From: Paraglaciecola chathamensis S18K6 | GTDB lineage: Bacteria; Pseudomonadota; Gammaproteobacteria; Enterobacterales; Alteromonadaceae | Direction of reading: 5' to 3' | DNA: 64,000 nucleotides | Assembly: GCA_000314955.1 (NCBI GenBank) | Contig: BAEM01000032.1 | Span: 248,001-312,000, forward strand | Shown: piece by piece, positions 1 through 6,705 of the stretch | Layout: the number at the start of each line of letters is the position of its first letter | Numbering within the stretch: the stretch's first letter is position 1 | The notes under the pieces: model-generated | Told to the model about the DNA's origin: nothing | Seen by the model: the letters and a program-made list of their open reading frames with translations, nothing else | Databases searched by the model: none | Program-made: the position numbers and the translations under genes

Positions 1-336
1 CTTGAGTGTACCAAGTCAGATGCGCATTTTGTGCTACGTGATGGCGCGTCAGGTATTTTCATGGCGGCACATAATTTCCCTAAATCTCGGGAAACCCGTG
101 CTCCACTCGTAGCTGAGCTGGCTCGTTTTAGAGATCGTATTTCACCTAAGTTTTATTACCTAGCAGATGCGCCGGCGAAAGATCCTGACGGAAATGACAC
201 TTTGGTCCGCTACAGTCGTAAAACAAAACAACAATATGTGATGAGTGAAAACGAAGAAGGCAAAGCCACAGGCTGGTCTGCTTGGTACACAGATAACAAA
301 TGGACAGTGGAAGACAAGCGTAAAAAAGCAAAATAG
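1..336 (+). CDS. topA: DNA topoisomerase I, C-terminal end (partial)
   Basis: The reading frame is open from base 1, so this is the 3' end of a gene that starts outside the window. The last ~110 residues match the tail of bacterial TopA as I remember it: a zinc-ribbon-like remnant (LECTKSD...), then [17 protein letters not shown], a YLADAP segment, SRKTKQQYV and [10 protein letters not shown] before a lysine-rich end. TopA relaxes negative supercoils; this C-terminal part binds single-stranded DNA and RNA polymerase in E. coli. The catalytic tyrosine domain is not in the window. A GTG at 31 is not the true start. A strong terminator follows the stop codon. Confidence 0.93.
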   Translation, partial: LECTKSDAHFVLRDGASGIFMAAHNFPKSRETRAPLVAELARFRDRISPKFYYLADAPAKDPDGNDTLVRYSRKTKQQYVMSENEEGKATGWSAWYTDNKWTVEDKRKKAK

Positions 337-371
337 CGCTTTTGGATCCCAACACTGATTCTTTATAATAA

Positions 372-400
372 AAAGCCGGTAACTTATCCTTACCGGCTTT
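372..400 (+). terminator. Hairpin terminator after topA
   Basis: An 11-bp perfect inverted repeat (372-382 with 390-400, loop of 7) rich in G+C at its centre ends in TTT. It sits 36 bases after the topA stop and before the next gene. The U-run is short, so termination may be moderate. Confidence 0.75.
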
Positions 401-428
401 ATGCATTTTACAACCTATAGGCACGAGT

Positions 429-983
429 ATGGCATTGTCACTCCAAGAACAACTTTTGCAAGCAGGCCTCGCCGATAAGAAAAAAGCGAAGCAGGTACGC
501 CAGCAAAAACACAAACAAGCAAAAGAAAAAAAGAACCATAACATTCAACAAACGAATGAAAGTAAGCTTGCCGCTGAAAAGGCCGCAGAGCAGAAGAAAG
601 CCCGTGATAGAGAATTAAACCAACAGGCTAAAGCAGAGGCTGAGAAAAAAGCTGTTCAGGCGCAAATTGTGCAAATGATTAATGTGAACAAGCAGTCGCG
701 TAAAGTGGGCGATATTGCGTGTAACTTCAGTGATAACAACGTAATTAAACGTATATATGTGGATAAAAATATCCATACTCAAATAACTCAAGGCCAACTG
801 GCGATTGTTAAGTTAAACGAGGCTTATGAGCTTATTCCTATGCCGGTGGCGGACAAAATCGCCGAACGTGACGAAAGTTATGTGTTATACCGCGCCGATA
901 TTCTGCCAGAAGAAAAAGCCAAAAACAGCGAAGATGAAGACTGGTATGCAGACTACGAAATTCCAGATGATTTGAGTTGGTAG
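429..983 (+). CDS. DUF2058 family protein (YaiL-like)
   Basis: This 184-residue protein opens with MALSLQEQLLQAGL and a long, highly charged helix rich in Lys, Glu, Gln and Ala (about residues 15-80), probably a coiled coil. A compact C-terminal part follows (about 85-165; VGDIACNFSDNNVIKRIYV) and an acidic tail. This layout is that of the DUF2058/YaiL family, sometimes described as nucleoprotein/polyprotein-associated; the biochemical role is unknown. It is a monocistronic gene between the topA terminator and a convergent hairpin. Family assignment is by recognition; function is not claimed. Confidence 0.85.
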   Translation: MALSLQEQLLQAGLADKKKAKQVRQQKHKQAKEKKNHNIQQTNESKLAAEKAAEQKKARDRELNQQAKAEAEKKAVQAQIVQMINVNKQSRKVGDIACNFSDNNVIKRIYVDKNIHTQITQGQLAIVKLNEAYELIPMPVADKIAERDESYVLYRADILPEEKAKNSEDEDWYADYEIPDDLSW

Positions 984-1030
984 CGTAGCATTAACCGGTT
1001 GATGAATAGCATCACATCGTACTGAGTAAA

Positions 1031-1060
1031 TAAACGCTAGCATATCACTGCCAGCGTTTA
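1031..1060. terminator. Hairpin between convergent genes
   Basis: TAAACGCT at 1031-1038 pairs with AGCGTTTA at 1053-1060. It lies between the ends of two convergent genes, with T-rich sequence after it on the plus strand and AT-rich sequence on the other side. It can plausibly serve both genes. Confidence 0.55.
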
Positions 1061-1074
1061 TCTTATTTCAGTGT

Positions 1075-1374
1075 TTAAACTTCAATTTGAGAGTTTTCAT
1101 TATCTGCGGTTTTAACAACGACGATCCGAAAACCATTAAATTGTTTGCCCATAATTTTTTTCATGGCCAAAATACCAAAAAATATGCCTATGCCGGCCCC
1201 AGTGGTTTGAATGTACGGGGTAAACGGCTCTACTGATAATCCTAAGGCGGCCAGCGTAAAGCCAATAGCAAAACCAAGCAGCACAGCAGTGGGGATAGTC
1301 CAAAGTAATGCGCGCCACGCCCAGCTCCACCAAATTCTTGCTGCGCGCCACCAGGTCACCTCTATTTCTTCCAT
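1075..1374 (-). CDS. Small two-helix membrane protein, unknown function
   Basis: This 99-residue protein starts after a good ribosome site (AAAGGTG about 5 bases before ATG at 1374). It has an amphipathic, tryptophan-rich N-terminus (TWWRAARIWWSWAWRALLW) followed by two hydrophobic stretches (about residues 24-46 and 55-72) and a polar tail ending in an acidic segment. I do not recognise the family. The Trp-rich start resembles small inner-membrane proteins that lie along the membrane surface. It is convergent with the DUF2058 gene. A frame-shifted reading at 1136-1381 is a shadow. Confidence 0.7.
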   Translation of the reverse strand: MEEIEVTWWRAARIWWSWAWRALLWTIPTAVLLGFAIGFTLAALGLSVEPFTPYIQTTGAGIGIFFGILAMKKIMGKQFNGFRIVVVKTADNENSQIEV

Positions 1375-1468
1375 GAATCACCTTTACGTTATCGTCTTAT
1401 CGTTGTTTTAACGAGTTGATATACCGCTCGCTGGTATCTCAAAACCGGTAAATGAAACTCCACATAAA

Positions 1469-2434
1469 TTATTTAAAAAAGCGCTCAATCATTGCTAGCG
1501 CCGATTGGTTATAACCTACCCGAGTATCAAGATCAGCATCTTTAGGGCGAACGCCCAGTTTAATACCGACAATTGAGTCTTCCGTTAATGCATTGCTACA
1601 GGCGGCCAATGAGCGGTGAATTTCCTGTTCTGTCAGTAGTGAATGCTCTGCGCCAAAATCCACGCTTGGATTTTTCGCTGCGGGCATGTGGGTGTCTTTC
1701 CAAATGCCATACGGCGATTCTTGATCCGTCACCCCAGAGAACATAAGCCCCTTAAGCAGGCCTTGGGCTTTTACCTTTTCGATGTGGGCTAATACGCCAT
1801 CTGTGCTCATGGTTTCAATTGCTGAGCGGCCCCAATTGATCAGTATGCCCAGATTTGCTTGATGGGAAGCATTAAGGGCATTAACCACATTTATTTCATC
1901 CTCCAAAGATAAAAAACCTTTGGCGGGGGCGTGATCAGGCGTAAAGGCATCACAATGTTCAATAACGATATCCGCGCCGTGCCAATCCCAACTGAGCATT
2001 GTTTCTAAAGACGCTTGCAATGATTTGGCAGAGCCACTGGCTTTACTTCTATTTGGTGCGGTCTGTATTTCGATGGCTTTTACTGCTTTTCGCCCAAGCC
2101 CTTGATTGAGCTTACCAATGGCATCGCACGCTTTTCGCATAAAAGCGATTGCGGCTTGGCGGCCGTCTTCATCATCTGAAGCAATACCAAAGTGGGGGTT
2201 TTTGTCTAATGCCCCCATAGTGCCAGGCACGCAGGTGAACACAAATTTCCAGTCAGGGCTGACATTAGTGATAAACCAATCATCGTCATGGGGGTGCAGC
2301 GTACCAGTAAAAGGATGCTCTAAACCTTGTATATTTTTAAAGGTTTTTAACTGTGCGAAATACGCGTGCTCAGCTTCAGCATCCCAATGCTCCCATGCTG
2401 GGGATGTGGCGTAGGAGCCGACAAAATAATTCAT
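1469..2434 (-). CDS. DUF4862 family protein, TIM-barrel-like
   Basis: The 321-residue protein begins MNYFVGSYATSP and runs through features typical of the DUF4862 family: a W-D-containing N-terminus, HPHDDDWF, an IEIQTAP strand, an IVIEHCD strand (about residue 160), GFLSLEDE and NLGILINWGRSAIE. Repeated beta strands ending in acidic or His residues suggest a xylose-isomerase-like TIM barrel that binds metal. A sugar-processing role is possible but not shown. There is no signal peptide, so it should be cytoplasmic. It stands alone, leftward, with more than 300 bases free upstream. The family name is from memory; substrate is unknown. Confidence 0.7.
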   Translation of the reverse strand: MNYFVGSYATSPAWEHWDAEAEHAYFAQLKTFKNIQGLEHPFTGTLHPHDDDWFITNVSPDWKFVFTCVPGTMGALDKNPHFGIASDDEDGRQAAIAFMRKACDAIGKLNQGLGRKAVKAIEIQTAPNRSKASGSAKSLQASLETMLSWDWHGADIVIEHCDAFTPDHAPAKGFLSLEDEINVVNALNASHQANLGILINWGRSAIETMSTDGVLAHIEKVKAQGLLKGLMFSGVTDQESPYGIWKDTHMPAAKNPSVDFGAEHSLLTEQEIHRSLAACSNALTEDSIVGIKLGVRPKDADLDTRVGYNQSALAMIERFFK

Positions 2435-2758
2435 GTGAATTCCTTTTTGAAAAGTGAAGTTAAACAGTCATTTATAGATGACTTTAGCACGAAGCTAGAA
2501 GCTTGCGAATAGCTTTACAAGCGTTAAAAGTGTAAAAACTTTGAGCTAGTTTAGTCTGTTTGATTTGATGGCCCTACAAACACTAATGCACTGCGCAACT
2601 GTCGTTTACCATGCATTTTGAACACGAGTATGCAGTTGGCTTACGGTTTGCTTAGATATGCTCTATATCTTTAAACGGCTGTATATGAGTGTGCAGTAAG
2701 CGTGTTTAGCCAAGCTGATTTATTGGTCTTCACTGTGCCCATACAAGGAATTAACGCG
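2435..2758. other. Intergenic region, divergent promoters expected
   Basis: About 320 bases separate two divergently read genes, so promoters for both should lie here. I see AT-rich sequence and the short imperfect repeat AGCTAGAAGCT near 2495, but no convincing operator, RNA gene or reading frame. Confidence 0.5.
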
Positions 2759-3418
2759 ATGCAAATTCAACCATCAAAGACCTCATTATTTGACTACCTC
2801 AACAACACTAGTGATGCCGATGCAGCTTTGCAAAGCGTGGTGGATGCACAAAAAAACAATATTTATGCTGGGCTGGCAGAGGTGGAAAATAATTTAGCAA
2901 CCGGAAATGTTGACGATGCACTAGAGCGTTTAAAGTCCGGTGAAAACGGCATAAACCTGCAAACCCTGGACAACATGCTGAGCTTTAACATGCGCGGAGT
3001 CACTGAAGACTTAACGGATTTGGCAAAAGACCTAGGCCTTACCTTTGATGTTAAGCTCGCTCAAGAGGATGGTGCTTGGGTTGTTAGCAGTGAACATGAC
3101 CCTGAGCACAAGGGCTTAGCTCAGCTACAGCAATACCTAGATAGAAACCCGAAACTGCAAAGTAAACTCGATGATTTGAACGCTTTATCTGAGTTCTATG
3201 AGTTGGGGCAGTCCCAAGAGTATGCAAAAGAATTGCAAGCAGCGGATGTGCATGAAGATGACGTTGTAACTTACCTGACGCAAAGTCGTGAGTATTTGTT
3301 TTCATTGGACAGTTTTTATTTATCTGACGCTGGGCTCTCTATTGCGTCTCGAGGTGAGTCAGAAGGTTTGTTTGAGCAAGTGAAGACAACCTTAGGTTTA
3401 GTGTCAGAAGAGGATTAA
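2759..3418 (+). CDS. Acidic helical protein of unknown function
   Basis: I prefer ATG 2759 over an upstream GTG at 2702 because AAGGA lies 9 bases before it; this gives 219 residues. The protein is acidic and mostly helical by composition, without a signal peptide, membrane segment or cysteine. It starts MQIQPSKTSLFDYL, which resembles the short leaders of some flagellar or cytoskeletal-associated proteins, but I do not recognise any domain. Residues 20-100 contain repeated helical stretches (NNIYAGLAEVENNLATG, DDALERLKSG). The gene is monocistronic. Treat as a hypothetical cytoplasmic protein. Confidence 0.65.
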   Translation: MQIQPSKTSLFDYLNNTSDADAALQSVVDAQKNNIYAGLAEVENNLATGNVDDALERLKSGENGINLQTLDNMLSFNMRGVTEDLTDLAKDLGLTFDVKLAQEDGAWVVSSEHDPEHKGLAQLQQYLDRNPKLQSKLDDLNALSEFYELGQSQEYAKELQAADVHEDDVVTYLTQSREYLFSLDSFYLSDAGLSIASRGESEGLFEQVKTTLGLVSEED

Positions 3419-3669
3419 TGTTATTGGTCAATGTAGGCTTCGCGTGGTCGCTATGTTGACATCTCTGGTTAAATGCTCTGAGTGTTGAGCGGCCGCTGTT
3501 TGCCGCCTTTGCAGTGTAATGTTCTGTTATTTGCCGTTTTATAAGCAGGTCACAAAGTAAAGTATGCTTTTAATAGCTAACATACATTTAGCCGTTCTAG
3601 CCAATGTGTTGTCTTAATCTAGGCTAATAAATTAGAATCCCGCCTTTGTATTTTCACGTTTTGGTTTTC

Positions 3670-4653
3670 ATGCGCCTACAATCATTTTTTTACGAGCTCA
3701 AGCAGTTGCTCGGTGTTTCAGCCAATACCACAAGTCACAATGAAAAAATAATATCAGCCGTGGGCGGCGGGCTGGGTATCGCAGGGATCATGTGGGTGAT
3801 GCATTTTTTGGTGCAGGCGCAGTTGTTAACCATGCAGAGCAGTATCATGATTATCGCCTCAATGGGGGCCAGTGCCGTGCTTTTATTTGCCGTGCCTCAC
3901 GGAGCGTTGTCTCAGCCATGGGCCGTTATTGGCGGGCACTTAATCTCGGCTGTGTTAGCCATTACCAGTGTGAAATATTTAGGCCATGGGCCTTGGGTTG
4001 CAGCGTTTGCCGTTGGTGGCTCAATCGGTGTGATGTATTACTTGCGTTGTATCCACCCACCTGGCGGCGCTACAGCACTGACGATCGTGGTAGGCGGCGC
4101 CGATATTGATGCGCTAGGTTACCAATTTTTGTGGTTGCCTTTAGGCATAAATATCCTGGTTATCATGGCCATCGCTATCATTTTTAACGGTTTTTTTAAC
4201 TGGCGTCGTTATCCGGTGTACCTGGCTCATAAGTTAAAAAGAGCGATTGGAGCGCCGTCCAATGAGCGCGAACATGAGTTGACCCAAGAAGATTTTGCTG
4301 CGGCTATGCAAGAGCTGGATTCTTACGTAGATATTACCCCAGATGGTTTAACAGATTTACTCGAACTGGCTAAAAAGCACGCGGAAAAAAACATCACTCA
4401 CCCCCAAAGCATTATTGCAGGGCGGATATACAGCAATGGTAAGCTAGGCCGACTGTGGAGCATTCGACAAGTGGTTGATGCCTCGCCCCAAAATACCCAT
4501 GCTAGCAAAGACAGGGTGATCTATAAGGTACTAGCGGGTGATGGTGGCTACGAAACCCATATGTGTTTACGCAGTGAGTTTCATAAATGGGCGCGCTTTG
4601 AAGTCGAAAAACATAATCAGCAATGGGTCAAGGTTGAAGAGCAAAAAGCGTAA
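3670..4653 (+). CDS. HPP family integral membrane protein
   Basis: The N-terminal half carries about five hydrophobic helices and the signature CIHPPGGATALT in the middle, the His-Pro-Pro motif that names the HPP family. Some HPP proteins in plants and cyanobacteria transport nitrite; the bacterial role is mostly unknown. The C-terminal ~150 residues are soluble (ELTQEDFAAAMQELDSYVDIT..., then GRIYSNGKLGRLWSIRQV) and look like a cytoplasmic extension. I use ATG 3670 (327 residues); a TTG at 3646 would add eight residues. No clear ribosome site decides between them. Single-gene unit. Confidence 0.85.
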   Translation: MRLQSFFYELKQLLGVSANTTSHNEKIISAVGGGLGIAGIMWVMHFLVQAQLLTMQSSIMIIASMGASAVLLFAVPHGALSQPWAVIGGHLISAVLAITSVKYLGHGPWVAAFAVGGSIGVMYYLRCIHPPGGATALTIVVGGADIDALGYQFLWLPLGINILVIMAIAIIFNGFFNWRRYPVYLAHKLKRAIGAPSNEREHELTQEDFAAAMQELDSYVDITPDGLTDLLELAKKHAEKNITHPQSIIAGRIYSNGKLGRLWSIRQVVDASPQNTHASKDRVIYKVLAGDGGYETHMCLRSEFHKWARFEVEKHNQQWVKVEEQKA

Positions 4654-4711
4654 ACGCTGATGCATGAACATCCGCGTTTAGCTGTCTTTGCAGTCAAAGC
4701 CTGCGAGTGTA

Positions 4712-5815
4712 TTACAAGCCGCGTTCTGTGGTTAGGTAGGTAGCAAAACTTCCTAACCAGTGACTGCCCATGTAATGCATGTCGTGTATCACAGAATTGA
4801 TGCCTGCTTGGTGATGCTTTTTCGCCGCACTGTTTATCGCCGCTAATCTTTTGTCATCTTCTGGCAGCGCTGAGGCAATGCCTTCTAACATCCATGCTCT
4901 GCTTAAATTAAGCCCGTCCAAGTGGGCCAGTTTGCCATCGCTTTTATCGACAACCGTGGCCACGCTCAACCAATTGCCGTTTCCATCTGTTGGGATCGAC
5001 GGCAAGAACGCGCTCAACCATTTACTGTATTCGGCATTCGGAAAAACACGGCGCATCAAGTCTGCTTCGGCAATACAGGGTGATAAAAAGTCTTGCCCTG
5101 ATGGCTCGTAAGCGAGGGGGCAGTTTACGTCGTTAGCATACAAACGCGTAACGGTGCTCTTAAGTAGCTGATTAAAAGCAGTATTGTTCGCTGTTTTACT
5201 CCAATCTAACATTAGGCCGAAAGCAAATGCGGTTTGACTGTGCTCTCCCACACGAATGGGAAATGACAACTTGGGCAACCAGTCGGTTAAGTTGGCAACG
5301 ATTTTATTTTCCAACGGCATCAGTGTTGCTAACCACTTTTTAGCTTGGGGGTTGTCCCATTCACGCAATTCGCTGGTGAGTTGTAAAAACCAAGCTAAGC
5401 CGTAAGGGCGCTCGAAACTGGTGCCAGTGCCTTCGCGGTTGAAATAGGCTAATTCACCTTGGATATTCGCTTGGCTAAAGCTTTGCCCTAAACTTGCCAT
5501 TATCGCCTTGTAATGCGCGGAATCAGGATGTTGGCTGGCGATACGAGTGAGCAACCAATGCCCGTGTACAGAAGAGTGCCAGTCAAAACAACCGTAAAAA
5601 GCGGGGTAGAGTTCTTTAGGCGTTTTCACGTCCTCATCGCCTGTCATCATATGTTTGATGATGTTCGGATATTCTTTGTGCACACACTCAAGGGCGAGCT
5701 CTGCGAATCGCTCGGTTACTTGGGTTTGTGAGGGCGTTGGTAACTGATCATTTTGTGCCGCGAAGGCAATGCCACAATACATGGCAATAGATAAACTTAT
5801 TGCTTTGATTTTCAT
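4712..5815 (-). CDS. DUF2891 family exported protein
   Basis: A start at 5815 gives a clean signal peptide (MKIKAISLSIAMYCGIAFAAQ, cleavage near residue 19); the longer frame to 5884 would bury it. The mature 350 residues include HKEYPNI, YPAFYGCFDWHSSVHGHW, GEHSQTAFAFGLMLDW, CPLAYEPSGQDFLSPC and a tail with HYMGSHWLGSFATYL, which I recognise as DUF2891. The many conserved Trp, His and Asp residues and helical build suggest an alpha/alpha-barrel, possibly acting on carbohydrate, but no activity is established. It is predicted periplasmic. Leftward and monocistronic. Confidence 0.8.
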   Translation of the reverse strand: MKIKAISLSIAMYCGIAFAAQNDQLPTPSQTQVTERFAELALECVHKEYPNIIKHMMTGDEDVKTPKELYPAFYGCFDWHSSVHGHWLLTRIASQHPDSAHYKAIMASLGQSFSQANIQGELAYFNREGTGTSFERPYGLAWFLQLTSELREWDNPQAKKWLATLMPLENKIVANLTDWLPKLSFPIRVGEHSQTAFAFGLMLDWSKTANNTAFNQLLKSTVTRLYANDVNCPLAYEPSGQDFLSPCIAEADLMRRVFPNAEYSKWLSAFLPSIPTDGNGNWLSVATVVDKSDGKLAHLDGLNLSRAWMLEGIASALPEDDKRLAAINSAAKKHHQAGINSVIHDMHYMGSHWLGSFATYLTTERGL

Positions 5816-6207
5816 CGTAATCTTATATCTCTTTAGTGGTTGAGCGCAGAATACTCGCTCTGTCATGGCGATGCAACGTGTCAAAAGCGGCTGCTAAGGG
5901 CGGATAAAAGTGAGGAAACTCCAACGAGCAAAGGTGCAAATACACCAACGCATAACCCTTTGTGTTTACTTAGTGCTTTTTGGCACTGAACCGCCAGCCG
6001 CCCCGCAACGTATAGCTTGTGTAATGTACTAACTGTGTAAGGTACTAACTGTGTAACGTTCTGACTGAGGCATACATTGATGTTCACTGGTGAGTATCAA
6101 TCTATCTGTCATCACGACTTGCGTCATAATCATAAAACTGGTTAAAATACTGTATAAACCACTGTATGTAACATCGACCTATCAAAATAGGCGCTGACCA
6201 TTCGATA
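5816..6207. other. Intergenic region with short tandem repeats
   Basis: The gap lies between divergent genes and holds a three-copy 16-bp tandem repeat described separately. Two small leftward open frames (ending at 5881 and 6102) lack ribosome sites and family features and are not called. Confidence 0.5.
6018..6065. repeat. Three tandem 16-bp repeats
   Basis: Copies at 6018-6033 (TGTGTAATGTACTAAC), 6034-6049 (TGTGTAAGGTACTAAC) and 6050-6065 (TGTGTAACGTTCTGAC) differ from each other at one to four positions. They lie in the shared upstream region of the DUF2891 gene and the CIA30-like gene. They may be a regulatory array or replication slippage. Confidence 0.8.
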
Positions 6208-6705
6208 ATGAGCGTGTCATCTATGAATCTTTTTAAAATTAATGAAAGCGATAGCTGGAAATCGGTAAACGACGGCGTTATGGGTGGCATATCAAAGTCT
6301 CAATTATCCCATGTGGACAAACTCGCCGTGTTTAGTGGTCATGTTTCTTTAGAAAATAACGGTGGCTTTGCATCAGTGACCAGACGGGTTTTTGCAGTAA
6401 ATGTCACCCATGACGCAGAGTTATCAATTCGAGTTATGGGTGATGGCAAACGCTATCAATTACGCTTAAAACCCAGTTTAGAAAAAGGTGTGCCTTCTTA
6501 TGGCGTTGGCTTTACTACTCAAGCTAATGTTTGGCAAACCTTCCGTTTTAAACTGAGCGAATTCAAAGCGACCTTGCGCGGTAAAAAAGTAGCAGATGCC
6601 CCCATGCTGAATTGGCAGGACGTAAAACAACTCGGTTTTTTAATAGGCGATCGCCAACAAGGGGATTTTTGTTTGTTGATTGACAGTATTACCTTAGATG
6701 AATGA
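6208..6705 (+). CDS. CIA30 family protein
   Basis: The 165-residue protein has the CIA30 (NDUFAF1-like) jelly-roll pattern: DSWKSVNDGVMGGISKSQL near the start, FSGHVSLENNGGFASVTRR, then RLKPS, and near the end LGFLIGDRQQGDFCLLIDSITLDE. In eukaryotes CIA30 assists complex I assembly; bacterial homologues have a carbohydrate-binding-like fold and no settled role. There is no signal peptide. ATG 6208 is used; ATG 6223 is an equally possible start. The last 8 bases overlap the next gene, so the two are probably translated together. Confidence 0.85.
   Translation: MSVSSMNLFKINESDSWKSVNDGVMGGISKSQLSHVDKLAVFSGHVSLENNGGFASVTRRVFAVNVTHDAELSIRVMGDGKRYQLRLKPSLEKGVPSYGVGFTTQANVWQTFRFKLSEFKATLRGKKVADAPMLNWQDVKQLGFLIGDRQQGDFCLLIDSITLDE

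Noticed and set aside
146-544. Leftward open frame of 132 residues at the window start
   Set aside because: Antisense to topA and the DUF2058 gene, low-complexity cysteine- and phenylalanine-rich protein.
5881-6290. Two small leftward open frames upstream of CIA30
   Set aside because: No ribosome sites or recognisable features; they cross the tandem repeat and the CIA30 start.
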